DNA of 36,734 nucleotides from Acidobacteriaceae bacterium (GCA_003169715.1 PNAR01000292.1:2415-39148), one strand, 5' to 3'. Shown: positions 22,308 to 31,158, counted from the first letter of the stretch. Notes: generated by a model from the sequence alone, not told the origin. Translations and numbers: made by a program.

Positions 22308-23225
22308 TTGAGTAAGCGCTGTTACATTCTTTTTGTCGCGCGGGGCGAAGATGGGCAGCTTCGGAAGATACCGATTCCGCTCAACTACCTTTACGTGCTG
22401 ACTGTGGGCATGGCCATCGGAATCTTAAGCCTTACCGGCATTGCCAGTTCGTACACGCGAATGCTGTTGAAGGTCTCGCACTACAATGAGCTGCGCACCC
22501 AAAAAGAGGCCCTTACCACACGCTATTCGACACTCGAAAAGGTGGCCCAGGAGAGAGACGTTCAAGTGGCCTCGCTCGGCTCCCTGGCAAGCGAAGTTTC
22601 CACTCTTTATGGTCTGAAGTCCGACCCCAGCTTGATGGCAGGTTCTTCCGATGCGAAGAACATCCAGGAAACGCAGGTTACCTCCTCGCTTGATCGCCTG
22701 TATGTGCTGAAAACTTCGGCTCTCAGCGGTGCAACCACCACCGGCATTTCGCTGGGGCTTACCCGCGATGCCACCACCACGGAATGGCTTCGAGCGAACG
22801 CGGCCCCGAATCTTTGGCCGGTCGAGGGCCCCGTTACCGGTTCCTTCGGAGAACGCATTGATCCGTTTAATGGCGAAGGCGCATTCCACAGCGGCGTGGA
22901 TATCGGCTCCTCTTACGGGCAGGCCATCATAGCTCCGGCAGATGGGGTGGTACAGTTCGCTGACTTCATGGGCGGATACGGACGAGCCATCGTTCTTAGT
23001 CACGGCCACGGAATCACGACGCGCTACGGGCATTTGTCGAACTTCGCCGTGGTCACCGGCCAACATGTCCGCCGCGGCGACACGATTGGATACGTCGGAC
23101 TAAGCGGACGCAGCACCGGCCCTCATTTGCATTACGAAGTCCGCATCAACGATACCCCGGTGAATCCCTACAAATACCTGCGGCTTACCGTCGCGAATGT
23201 CGGAGGTTTCTCAGCGGGAAGCTGA
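22308..23225 (+). CDS. M23-family peptidoglycan endopeptidase (LytM-like)
   Basis: Membrane-anchored cell-wall hydrolase or divisome/elongation factor. Start TTG 22308 is preceded by GAGAGAGGAA. After a basic N-terminus comes one membrane helix (YLYVLTVGMAIGILSLTG), then a coiled coil (HYNELRTQKEALTTRYSTLE). The LytM domain is about residues 185-295, with the Zn-binding H-x-D (AFHSGVDIGSS), the HGHGITTRYGHLS block and HLHYEVRI, so the metal site is complete and it should be an active enzyme, unlike EnvC or NlpD types. At 305 aa it resembles secreted M23 proteins with an N-terminal membrane anchor. No partner gene is adjacent. Confidence 0.9.
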   Translation: MSKRCYILFVARGEDGQLRKIPIPLNYLYVLTVGMAIGILSLTGIASSYTRMLLKVSHYNELRTQKEALTTRYSTLEKVAQERDVQVASLGSLASEVSTLYGLKSDPSLMAGSSDAKNIQETQVTSSLDRLYVLKTSALSGATTTGISLGLTRDATTTEWLRANAAPNLWPVEGPVTGSFGERIDPFNGEGAFHSGVDIGSSYGQAIIAPADGVVQFADFMGGYGRAIVLSHGHGITTRYGHLSNFAVVTGQHVRRGDTIGYVGLSGRSTGPHLHYEVRINDTPVNPYKYLRLTVANVGGFSAGS

Positions 23226-23373
23226 GAATGTCCCGGCCGTCAAATTCCCTCTTGTATAGCGCACAGCACATTCACCTGCAAACCAACAACCTGGCCGACA
23301 AACTCATCCGCCTTATTCAATGAAACTGTCGCCGTTTGTGTTTGACAGCTGACGGCAGACCTATACTGTAGCC

Positions 23374-24915
23374 ATGCTCCCGCCCGGCGGCCTTGAAGCT
23401 GAGCTTCGCAAATATTGGGGATACAATTCTTTTCGCCCGCTTCAGGAGCGCATTGTACGCAGCCTGCTGGAGGGCCATGACACTTGCGTCGTCATGCCAA
23501 CCGGGGGTGGAAAATCTCTTTGCTATCAGTTGCCAGCTCTACTTTCCGGAAAGACCGCGATCGTCGTCTCGCCTCTGATTGCACTCATGCAGGACCAGGC
23601 CGCGCAACTGGCGCAAATGGGAATCCCAGCCGCTGTTTTGAATAGTTCGGTCACCGCTGAACAGCAAGCGGGATTGATCGGAAGAGCACAGCAAGGTGAA
23701 TATCGCCTCTTATATTTCTCACCGGAACGCCTGGCGCGCGCCGATACAATGGCTTGGCTTCAGCAGGTTCCGATCACATTCTTTGCCGTTGACGAAGCTC
23801 ACTGCATCTCGGAGTGGGGACATGAATTTCGTCCCGAATACCGTCAACTAAAGCGTTTGCGAACCTCGTTCCCTGATCGTCCGATTGCGGCATTCACTGC
23901 GAGCGCGACTCAGCGGGTCCGTCATGACATTCTGAGCCAGCTTCAACTTCGCAATCCCGATAAATACATCGCGAGCTTTCATCGGCCGAACTTGCGCTAT
24001 CTGGTCCGCGAGTGTACTGGCGCTGAACACCAGGAACTGCTGGTTGCCGCACTGCGGGAAAATTCGGAGGGAAGCATCATCGTCTATTCGCCGACCATTG
24101 ATGGAGTAAAGCTAACGGTAAATTTCCTGAAGAGCGAGGGGATTCCGGCAGTCGCTTACCACGGCAAAATGGAGGCGGACGAACGCCGGCGCACGCAGGA
24201 ACAATGGATGTCTGACGAAGTACGTGTCCTGGTCGGAACGATTGCTTTCGGATTGGGAATCAATAAGGCAACCGTTCGCGCAGTCATCCATATGTCTCTC
24301 CCGAAGTCCATCGAACAGTATTACCAGGAGGCCGGACGCGCTGGCCGTGACGGTGATCCAGCAAATTGCATTCTGCTGTGGCAAAAGCGCGACGCTGGAC
24401 TGCTGGCATACTTTATTGAGCAAGTAAGCGATCCAACGGAGAAGGAGCGGTCGTGGGAGCGATACCATACGATCCGGCGTTTCGTCGAATCGAAAAGTTG
24501 CCGTCACCGTTATATTTGTTCGCACTTTGGCGAGCGCACCAAATGGGACACTTGCGGCTCTTGTGATATGTGCGGCGCCTTGCCGGAATGGCTGGCTCCG
24601 GCCGGCAGTCCAAAGCGCAGAGCGTCGAAAGCAACTGCCGCTTCCAAAATAGCATTGGCCGTTCCACAAGCAGTCCATGGACTGCCTCCCGCCATAGCAG
24701 CCGAGTTACGGGAAAAACTCCGCCAATGGAGGCGTGAGGCTGCGAAGCAGCAGGGTGTACCAGCCTTTGTCGTGATGCACGATACGTCTCTCGAAGAGAT
24801 TTGCCGCGTCCTGCCGAGATCAACAACGGAACTGCGTCGCGTTCACGGCATCGGAGAATATAAGGCTGCCTTGTACGGAGAGCAAATTATTGAAGTGCTA
24901 AAAACGAAGTGCTGA
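23374..24915 (+). CDS. RecQ-family ATP-dependent DNA helicase (no winged-helix domain)
   Basis: 3'-5' helicase in recombination and repair. Motifs: FRPLQERIVRSLLEG (motif 0), MPTGGGKSLCYQLPALL (I), VDEAHCISEWGHEFRPEY (II, DEAH), FTASATQRVR (III), VAYHGKMEADERR (IV), VGTIAFGLGINKATVRAVIH (V) and QYYQEAGRAGRDGDPA (VI). The zinc-binding subdomain is present (CRHRYICSHFGE, then CGSCDMCG). Instead of the usual winged-helix (RQC) part there is a basic Ala-rich linker (about 412-440) leading into a C-terminal HRDC domain (GVPAFVVMHDTSLEEIC, VHGIGEYKAALYG). At 513 aa it is about 100 residues shorter than E. coli RecQ. ATG 23374. Confidence 0.92.
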   Translation: MLPPGGLEAELRKYWGYNSFRPLQERIVRSLLEGHDTCVVMPTGGGKSLCYQLPALLSGKTAIVVSPLIALMQDQAAQLAQMGIPAAVLNSSVTAEQQAGLIGRAQQGEYRLLYFSPERLARADTMAWLQQVPITFFAVDEAHCISEWGHEFRPEYRQLKRLRTSFPDRPIAAFTASATQRVRHDILSQLQLRNPDKYIASFHRPNLRYLVRECTGAEHQELLVAALRENSEGSIIVYSPTIDGVKLTVNFLKSEGIPAVAYHGKMEADERRRTQEQWMSDEVRVLVGTIAFGLGINKATVRAVIHMSLPKSIEQYYQEAGRAGRDGDPANCILLWQKRDAGLLAYFIEQVSDPTEKERSWERYHTIRRFVESKSCRHRYICSHFGERTKWDTCGSCDMCGALPEWLAPAGSPKRRASKATAASKIALAVPQAVHGLPPAIAAELREKLRQWRREAAKQQGVPAFVVMHDTSLEEICRVLPRSTTELRRVHGIGEYKAALYGEQIIEVLKTKC

Positions 24916-24931
24916 AAACGAAGTGCTGAAA
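24887..24931 (+). repeat. Short tandem direct repeat across the recQ stop
   Basis: GAAGTGCT followed by AAAAAC, GAAGTGCTGAAAAC and GAAGTGCTGAAAACC: about two and a half units of 14 bases. The recQ stop (TGA 24913) lies within a unit, so slippage may have moved the end of the protein. Confidence 0.55.
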
Positions 24932-25023
24932 ACCGTTTCTACAGGGGCCTCGCGTTAATGCAGTTTTTATATCAGCTTCGCCAAAATTACGCTGACGAAG
25001 CTGAAAAGACCGTTTTTCTAGTC

Positions 25024-25192
25024 TATAATCTATTGAGAACACTAGGCTTACGCTCGTAAGGGTTTGGCATCAGACCTGTTATACGAATGTATAGATACCA
25101 GCATCTTAGGTATCGTAGTTTTCCGCCAGCGTGTCGCGGACAATTGTCTGGCCTTGGCGTCTTTGACAGCAATTCTCGGGGTATTGACCCCG
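25024..25192 (+). promoter_or_regulatory. Promoter and structured leader of the OmpA-like gene
   Basis: TATAAT at 25024-25029 is a full -10 box (the -35 is unclear). The leader of about 175 bases to ATG 25212 contains three hairpins: CTTACG-CT-CGTAAG (25047-25060), GATACC/GGTATC (25094-25114) and CGGGGT-ATTG-ACCCCG (25177-25192). The last ends seven bases before the GGAGG ribosome site, so it could affect translation. Confidence 0.45.
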
Positions 25193-25211
25193 CAACTTGG
25201 AGGAAGTCGAA

Positions 25212-26096
25212 ATGAAAAAGCGTGCCCTCGTAGTGTTGTTCGTTGCCGGTGCAATGTGCTTGCCGGCAGTAGCACAGCAGAATGGCTCTACAACACAAGA
25301 CCAGGTGGCTGCTCAGCCATCTCAAAATACTCAAACTTCTGACCAGATGAGTGCCACGGGGAAACCGTTACAACCGCCCGCCCGCGAAGGTTTCTGGGGA
25401 CGCGTCAATCCGTTCGCCCGCAAGAAGTATGTGCAGCGGCAGACTGGCCCGATCCGTGACCGCCTAAACGAACTGGATGACCTCACGGCTAATAACAGCA
25501 AGAACATTAAGGACGCTGATTCCCGCGCCCAGCAAGGAATCCAACTAGCCTCCGCAAAAGCCAATGAAGCCGACCAGCACGCTATTGACGCCGGGAACAG
25601 GGCGCAAGCTGCGCAGCAAACGGCCACGCAGGCAAATACGAGAATTGGAAATGTGGAGCAAGTAGTCAGCAATATTGATCAATACAAGGCATCGAATCAA
25701 ACCGAAATCCGCTTCCGCCCGGGACAGGGCGTCCTGAGCAAAAACGCGAAGTCGGCTCTTGATGATATGGCGACACCCTTAAAAGATCAGCACGGTTACA
25801 TTATCGAAGTGCAGGGTTTCTCCTCAGGAAGAGGACAGGCTGCGATCTCAACTTCGCAAAAGATGGCCGATTCAGTCGTCCGTTACCTCGTGGAGAACCA
25901 CGACGTGCCGGTTTACCGCATTTATGTGGTTGGTATGGGCAACGCCCCTGTTGCCTCCGCTGACCAGGATGCAAAGGCACGACACTCAAGCGGCGGCCGC
26001 GTCGAAATCAGCTTGTTAAAAAATAACCTTGAGCAGCTTGCCTCGTCCGAAGCCGCAGTTCCGGCAGGGCAGGATCAACAAGTTCCCGCAAAGTAA
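25212..26096 (+). CDS. OmpA-family outer membrane/peptidoglycan-binding protein
   Basis: Exported envelope protein. The track start (25197) lies before the ribosome site; GGAGG at 25199-25203 points to ATG 25212 (MKKRALVVLFVAGAMCLPAV), a clear signal peptide. Residues about 25-80 are a low-complexity Gln/Thr stretch, then a coiled coil (DRLNELDDLTANNSKNIKDA, then ANEADQHAIDAGNRAQAAQQ). The C-terminal OmpA-like domain is about 165-275 (EIRFRPGQGVLSKNAKSALD, EVQGFSSGRGQ, RYLVENHDVPVYRIYVVGMG) and should bind peptidoglycan. There is no N-terminal eight-stranded barrel, so it is a periplasmic or lattice protein rather than a porin. A bidirectional terminator follows. Confidence 0.85.
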   Translation: MKKRALVVLFVAGAMCLPAVAQQNGSTTQDQVAAQPSQNTQTSDQMSATGKPLQPPAREGFWGRVNPFARKKYVQRQTGPIRDRLNELDDLTANNSKNIKDADSRAQQGIQLASAKANEADQHAIDAGNRAQAAQQTATQANTRIGNVEQVVSNIDQYKASNQTEIRFRPGQGVLSKNAKSALDDMATPLKDQHGYIIEVQGFSSGRGQAAISTSQKMADSVVRYLVENHDVPVYRIYVVGMGNAPVASADQDAKARHSSGGRVEISLLKNNLEQLASSEAAVPAGQDQQVPAK

Positions 26097-26117
26097 TACT
26101 GAAATAGCCCTCTCCCC

Positions 26118-26154
26118 AAAAAAGACTCTTGCGTCAGCAAGAGTCTTTTTATTT
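26118..26154. terminator. Bidirectional Rho-independent terminator
   Basis: AAAAAA, then stem GACTCTTGC/GCAAGAGTC with a GTCA loop (26124-26145), then TTTTTATTTT. The A run on one side and T run on the other let it serve both the OmpA-like gene (+) and the Lys/Ala-rich protein gene (-). Confidence 0.85.
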
Positions 26155-26181
26155 TCGTGTTCCGAGCGTGTCCCCCAGGAC

Positions 26182-26454
26182 TTACTGGGGTGCGGTCTTG
26201 TCCTCGACTTTTTGCGCGCCTTCATCGGTTTTCTGCGCAGCCTTGTGTGTGACCTTCTTGGACGTGTGCTTTACGGCATGACCGGTCTTCTTGGCTGTTT
26301 TCTTAGTCGCGCTACCGGTGTCTTTTGCAGCATCCTTGGTTTCATGTCCCGCATCTTTCATGTCCTGTTTGGCTCCGGTATCCTGCGAAATTCCGAATCC
26401 CGTTAGAGCGGCAATGACGAGGAATGAAAAGCACATCCGTTGTACAAATCTCAT
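26182..26454 (-). CDS. Exported Lys/Ala/Thr-rich low-complexity protein
   Basis: 90-aa protein with a signal peptide (FSFLVIAALTGFGISQ) and a mature part built of degenerate 11-residue-like repeats (KDAGHETKDAAKDTG, KKTAKKTGHAVKHTSKKV). These resemble LEA/histone-H1-like helical proteins that bind acidic surfaces or protect against desiccation. No known family was recognised with certainty. It starts at 26454 and ends close to the bidirectional terminator shared with the OmpA-like gene. Confidence 0.65.
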   Translation of the reverse strand: MRFVQRMCFSFLVIAALTGFGISQDTGAKQDMKDAGHETKDAAKDTGSATKKTAKKTGHAVKHTSKKVTHKAAQKTDEGAQKVEDKTAPQ

Positions 26455-26552
26455 ATGATTTTTCTCCGTTTAGAATCAGATTGCGGTATTGGCTTGTAAC
26501 TATACGCCACCGTCCCAGCTTGGGAAAGGCAACTTCGGCTGACGTAGTGGTT

Positions 26553-26702
26553 CTACTTTGAATCTTTCCTCGGAAGTCCCAGAGCAACAATCGCCGCGAA
26601 TATCGCGACGGAAATGATAGCCAGCCACCAAGGCTTCAAAATGATCGGAAAGAAAACAACGAAGATAATAAGCATCCACCAGCGCCACGCGGGCATTTCC
26701 AT
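26553..26702 (-). CDS. Two-helix membrane microprotein (49 aa)
   Basis: Not in the ORF track because of its length. The frame ATG 26702 to TAG 26553 gives MEMPAWRWWMLIIFVVFF, then PIILKPWWLAIISVAIFAA and a polar end LPRKDSK: two membrane helices with a short PIILKPWW turn and a positive C-terminus. The start is preceded by only a weak AGGTG site. It lies about 100 bases upstream of the Lys/Ala-rich protein gene, same strand. Trp-rich helix starts and a basic tail are the pattern of real small membrane proteins, but coding status is inference. Confidence 0.55.
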   Translation of the reverse strand: MEMPAWRWWMLIIFVVFFPIILKPWWLAIISVAIFAAIVALGLPRKDSK

Positions 26703-26868
26703 CACCTAGGCCACTCTTTCCGCCCTCTGCTCGTAAGATTCCCAGAGAGCTACAAGATCTGACACGTCCCACAGACGGCGATTTGGGTATATTCCGCCGG
26801 GCGCGGTAGAATTCCCAACACAATGATTTGGCATCCTAAGTTGTTCGCTAGATTCAATCGGAGGAATG

Positions 26869-27207
26869 ATGGCAGACCGTCCTAAGAGTGATTCCGTTCC
26901 GGCAGGACCAGCATCCGTTGATGAGAGCCCCAGCCCTAACAAGGCGCTGGTTCGCGTGTTTGACACGGAACAGGAATCCGAGGCATTGATTGTGAACGGA
27001 CTTCTGCAATCCGCCGGCATTCAATCGGATCTAACATCGCTGGATGCGCCTCAAGATATTCTTCCCGGCGTCGGTGGCACCGTTATTTTGGTGCGCGAGG
27101 AAGATGCACAAAGGGCGCGAGAACTCATTCAAGAATCAAGACGGGCCGCAGCCGAAGAGGACACCGCCGAGGTTGACGTCAGCGGCGATCCAACACCTCT
27201 GGGATGA
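26869..27207 (+). CDS. DUF2007-family (putative signal transducing) protein
   Basis: Small cytoplasmic protein of about 112 aa. The conserved block is VRVFDTEQESEALIVNGLLQ, then SAGIQSDLTSLDAPQ and GTVILVREEDAQRARELIQE, which matches the DUF2007 ferredoxin-like fold (GlnB-like alpha/beta). ATG 26869 is at a better distance from the GGAGG at 26860-26864 than ATG 26866, though both are possible. The 3' end overlaps the 3' end of comEC by 29 bases in convergent orientation. Function unknown; these proteins are often small accessory domains. Confidence 0.75.
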   Translation: MADRPKSDSVPAGPASVDESPSPNKALVRVFDTEQESEALIVNGLLQSAGIQSDLTSLDAPQDILPGVGGTVILVREEDAQRARELIQESRRAAAEEDTAEVDVSGDPTPLG

Positions 27208-29611
27208 CGTTCTTGCCATCCAGGAAAAAGCTTACTGCCCCATTCGTGTCCGTACGATAGGTACCAATTCTTCTTTGGGCCAGCCGGTCCAACACCTCTT
27301 TTCGCGGATGACCATATAGGTTGCGCGCTCCGACCGAAATCACCGCGAAACGAGGATGCACTGCGGCAAGGAAGTCGGCTGCGGTCGAAGTCGCGCTGCC
27401 ATGATGAGCAACTTTCAGAAGGTCAGCGTGCGGCTCTTCCTGGGATACGAGGTTCTCTTCTTTTCTTTCGGCGTCGCCTTCCAGAAGCGCCGATGTCGCT
27501 TTATAACTCACCTTCATCACTAGTGACGTGTCATTGGGGCGTGCTAATTCAATGTCTGGCCGCTCAACCGGGGCGAGTATGCGCACACTGGCGCCGCCCA
27601 TCTCGAAGCCTTCCCCCGCAAAATGCAGAATCACAGGGATGCGAAGACCTTTGGCGAGTTGAACGACCCTCTGCAGCTCTGGAGAAGGTGAATCCACTCC
27701 CAACCACAGTTCGCGGGGACGGAAGTTCGAGAGCACCGCGGGCATCCCTCCGAGATGATCAGCATGAGCGTGCGTAATCGCTACCATGTCGAGCCGCGAT
27801 ATTCCTCGTGACCACAAGTACGGAGAGACAACGTCTTCTCCAATGTCGAGATCGGAATGCATCCACGAAGGCAAACCGCCGGCATCAATCAGCAAAGTGC
27901 GCCCCTGGGGGAAAACCAGCAGGATTGAATCTCCCTGGCCAACATCAATTGCGGTGACCTCCAACACGCCCGCGTGGAATTCGGGGCGGGGAGGGACAAA
28001 GCTTATCCAAATAGCGGTTGCGGCGACGACCGCCAAACTTGCGGCCATGAACAGAGGACGGCTGCGTACCAGAATCATGGCCAGGACAAGCGCGCCACAA
28101 GCGGCAAGGCCGACCCAGAGTTCTGGCGTAGGTACGCGGGCATCGGCGATTCTCAGGTTGCCCATCCAATGCACCGTTGCGCCCGTGGCCCGCAGCGCGA
28201 TCGCCGTCACGAATGCGGGCAGCTTCGCGACAGCCGCCGAGACATAGCCGAACGAAATCGCGGCACCCGCGGCAACCATGATGAGTTCGGTCAAAGGCAC
28301 AACGACGATATTCGCGGGCAGAGACACAATGGTCGCGCGATGAAAGTAGAACGCCATGGGCAAAACAAATCCGGCCTGTAGAAGCACGGATATGAAAACA
28401 AAATCGCCAACTATGACAATGCCGCGGCCCACAAGTGCAATGGTCGGTAACGTGACTGTATCCCCAAGAAATCTCTTCAACCGGGCGGCGATCATTCGCA
28501 GGTCGAGTCGAAGTTGTACCAATTTTGGAGATAGCGCCAAGTCGTAAGTCGTCGAATCAAGATTCCTCAACGCTCGAGACACTTGCTTGGAAGTGCGCTC
28601 GAGTATCGGGGCGCCAATCCCACCAATCACAAGTACACATAGAAAACTCAACTGAAAGCTCGCCCCAAACAATTGCGATGGATTAACCATCAGCAGAACC
28701 AGGGCCGCTCCCCCAATGGTGTTAAGGATGGATCGCTCGCGGTAAAGCAGCCTTGCTGCCAGGTAAAAGATCAGCATCAACGTCGCTCGCCAAACCGGAG
28801 CCCCAACATCCGTGAGCACAGCATAAGAAACGGTGAAGAAAACAGTAATGCCGCTGGCAACGAAATCGTTGACGCGCAACTTACGCAGCAACCAGAACAT
28901 TACCAATGCCAGTATTCCAACCTTTAAACCAGAGACCACTAACACGTGGTAGGTACCAGTACGCTGAAAATTCGTACGTGTGGCTTTTCCAATGAAGGTC
29001 TCGTCGCCAAGCATAATGGTGTCAATCAGCGCCGCTTGTTCGGGGGGCCAGAGAGTGTGAATCTTGCCGATCAGGCTGCGGTGCAGCCGGGTTCGCCAAA
29101 GCTCAAAACGACTACCAGAAAATCCCGGAAGAATTTCTAACTCGCCGACTTTGATTGATCCAAGGGCATTGACTCCGTTTTCGGCAAGGTAGCCCACATA
29201 ATTAAACGCCCCTGGATCCCGAAAATTGCGTGGCAGAGAAAGTTTGACGGGAAAGCGTATCCGCTCGCCGTAGCGGAAAATGTCTGTCATGTTCGCATCG
29301 GCAGGCCTTTTGCGCACGTCCTGATTGAAAATAGAAATGCGCAGTCCAGCACGAACAGGCGCAGCGCTCCCTTCGTCCACGATTTGCTCTGTCTCTACGT
29401 CTATCCTTTGCACCTCCTCGCCAAGATCTTTTTCCTGCCAGGTTCCTTCCCTGATGACATGCCCCGTAACCATGACTTCATCGCCATTAGCGAATCGAGC
29501 AAGATCCGGCGGCGCAGGATTTTCAGGGCTGCCCACCTGAATCACCAATGTCCCGCAGACAAGCATCAGGCACAACATGAGGGCGAACGCGGGAATAATC
29601 CTCCTGCGCAA
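27179..29611 (-). CDS. comEC: ComEC/Rec2 DNA-uptake channel protein
   Basis: Inner-membrane channel for single-stranded DNA in natural transformation. The N-terminal part is DUF4131-like (RFANGDEVMVTGHVIREG, then RIRFPVKLSLPRNFRDPG). The Competence domain has many helices (GTYHVLVVSGLKVGILALVM, APVWRATLMLIFYLAARLLY, GASFQLSFLCVLVIGG). The C-terminal metallo-beta-lactamase domain has VTAIDVGQGDSILLVFPQG and ITHAHADHLGGMP (HxHxDH) and VAHHGSAT, so the metal site looks intact. The ORF track start (TTG 29611) misses the usual first membrane helices: the same frame upstream, back to the stop at 29798, encodes PLLWSALAFAAGLFIGN and WWLVAAIVFGAS, which fit ComEC well, but contains no ATG, GTG or TTG. 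The true start is therefore uncertain. Confidence 0.9.
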   Translation of the reverse strand: MRRRIIPAFALMLCLMLVCGTLVIQVGSPENPAPPDLARFANGDEVMVTGHVIREGTWQEKDLGEEVQRIDVETEQIVDEGSAAPVRAGLRISIFNQDVRKRPADANMTDIFRYGERIRFPVKLSLPRNFRDPGAFNYVGYLAENGVNALGSIKVGELEILPGFSGSRFELWRTRLHRSLIGKIHTLWPPEQAALIDTIMLGDETFIGKATRTNFQRTGTYHVLVVSGLKVGILALVMFWLLRKLRVNDFVASGITVFFTVSYAVLTDVGAPVWRATLMLIFYLAARLLYRERSILNTIGGAALVLLMVNPSQLFGASFQLSFLCVLVIGGIGAPILERTSKQVSRALRNLDSTTYDLALSPKLVQLRLDLRMIAARLKRFLGDTVTLPTIALVGRGIVIVGDFVFISVLLQAGFVLPMAFYFHRATIVSLPANIVVVPLTELIMVAAGAAISFGYVSAAVAKLPAFVTAIALRATGATVHWMGNLRIADARVPTPELWVGLAACGALVLAMILVRSRPLFMAASLAVVAATAIWISFVPPRPEFHAGVLEVTAIDVGQGDSILLVFPQGRTLLIDAGGLPSWMHSDLDIGEDVVSPYLWSRGISRLDMVAITHAHADHLGGMPAVLSNFRPRELWLGVDSPSPELQRVVQLAKGLRIPVILHFAGEGFEMGGASVRILAPVERPDIELARPNDTSLVMKVSYKATSALLEGDAERKEENLVSQEEPHADLLKVAHHGSATSTAADFLAAVHPRFAVISVGARNLYGHPRKEVLDRLAQRRIGTYRTDTNGAVSFFLDGKNVIPEVLDRR

Positions 29612-29833
29612 GAAATATGTTCCTGACGCCCCGAAGACTATTGCTGCGACCAGCCACCAAGCTTCCGTATGGCAAGTATGGTTTCCAATAAACAGGCCGG
29701 CGGCAAATGCGAGCGCACTCCACAGCAGCGGCTGCCTCGGCGCGCGCGGGCGACTCTTGATTACACAAGCAGGAGCTTGGGAGGTCAGAGATTCACATCA
29801 TTCGCTGACTGCTTCACAACATCGAGAGCGCGG

Positions 29834-31135
29834 CTACCGGGTTAAATGAAATGCGCTCTCGATGTGGAAAGTTTGAGGGAAAAGATCAATTAAATGTGCT
29901 TGCTTCAATTGGTATCCCGAGTTAAGTAATCCACGCAAGTCGCGAGCCAGTGTTGCGGGATCGCACGATATGTACGTAATCTTGGGCGCGTTCAGTGCGA
30001 CTAGACCTCTCAGTGCGTTCGCGCTCAGCCCCGATCGCGGAGGATCTACGAGCACAAAATCCGGACGGAGCTTTCCCGGCACATTTTCCAAGTACTGCTC
30101 AGTCATGGCATGAACTGCTTTCACATTCGGAGCGGAATTGTATAGCAGGTCTGAATACGAAGTCGGTGACGACTCAACGGCGATTACCCGGTGGAAATCC
30201 CGATTTAGAACTGAGGAAAATAGTCCGACCCCGGCGTAAAGATCGAGCACCGTGTCTCCCGAATGTCCTTCGGTTACGATATTCACCAACTCATCAATGA
30301 GATGACGATTCACCTGAAAGAACGATCCGGCGCTGACGCGATACGAACCTTTCAGTGTTTTATATTCGATCTGTTTCTTGCCGACTGAAGCAACTTCCTT
30401 TTTCTTTTCCAGAGATGCGCTATTCGAGGCGCGATTCTTGAATGCGGCTACTCCGGCAATTGCCGGCATTCGGCCCTGGCAATCATGCCCCCATTTTTCG
30501 ATGCTGCTATTTGAGATTTCCTCTGAGCAATAAGCCTCAATCAGCAAGCTCGTATCGTCCGCATTGGCAAAAAGCTCGATCTCCCCAATCTCTTTCGCTA
30601 ACTCGCCTGCGCGGCCCATCTCCCACAAGGCGCGTAGAGCTTGATTGATGAGCGGTGAACTTATCGGGCACTGTTCGACTGGAAGCAATTGGTTCGAATT
30701 AAACTTGTGATAGCACAAGCCAAACTCCGGCTCGAACCGAACAGTAAAGCGGCTGCGATTGCGGTAATTCCATTCGGGGGATGGATGGATCGCAAGCTCG
30801 ACGTCCAATTCCAACTTCGCGATGCGTCGAAGATTTTCGCGGAGTATTGCCGCCTTGATTTCCAACTGATGAGAGTAGCTGCTCTGCTGGTAGTGGCATC
30901 CTCCACAGCGCATGAAGTATGGACAACGCGGTTCGATGCGGTGTGCCGAAGGCATCAAGATATCGTCGGCATTTCCCCGCGCAAAGCCGGGCTTTTGTTC
31001 GGTGAGTGAGATATCCACCATCTCGCCTTCGAGGACAAACGGAACAAACACGGCTTTGCCACGGCCTTGATCGTCGGCAGGGAGCCGCGCCAACCCGTCT
31101 CCCCCATAAATCAGCTTTTCGATTGTCAGTTGCAA
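29834..31135 (-). CDS. rlmD: 23S rRNA (uracil-C5)-methyltransferase, RlmD/RumA family
   Basis: SAM-dependent enzyme making 5-methyluridine in 23S rRNA (TrmA/RumA family). An N-terminal TRAM-like barrel (LTIEKLIYGGDGLARLP, KAVFVPFVLEGEMVDISL) is followed by the [4Fe-4S] cysteine cluster (RCPYFMRCGGCHYQ plus a Cys near VEQCPI). The Rossmann part has VLDLYAGVGLFSSVL, VDPPRSGLS and the catalytic Cys in YISCDPATLARDLR. A variable insert (about 215-260) precedes the SAM domain. At 433 aa it is full length. The start is TTG 31135. It lies upstream of comEC and downstream of a palindromic repeat. RlmD versus a paralogue such as RlmC cannot be decided firmly, but the TRAM domain favours RlmD. Confidence 0.85.
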   Translation of the reverse strand: MQLTIEKLIYGGDGLARLPADDQGRGKAVFVPFVLEGEMVDISLTEQKPGFARGNADDILMPSAHRIEPRCPYFMRCGGCHYQQSSYSHQLEIKAAILRENLRRIAKLELDVELAIHPSPEWNYRNRSRFTVRFEPEFGLCYHKFNSNQLLPVEQCPISSPLINQALRALWEMGRAGELAKEIGEIELFANADDTSLLIEAYCSEEISNSSIEKWGHDCQGRMPAIAGVAAFKNRASNSASLEKKKEVASVGKKQIEYKTLKGSYRVSAGSFFQVNRHLIDELVNIVTEGHSGDTVLDLYAGVGLFSSVLNRDFHRVIAVESSPTSYSDLLYNSAPNVKAVHAMTEQYLENVPGKLRPDFVLVDPPRSGLSANALRGLVALNAPKITYISCDPATLARDLRGLLNSGYQLKQAHLIDLFPQTFHIESAFHLTR

Positions 31136-31158
31136 GCAATGATTCTAAGTCATGGAGA

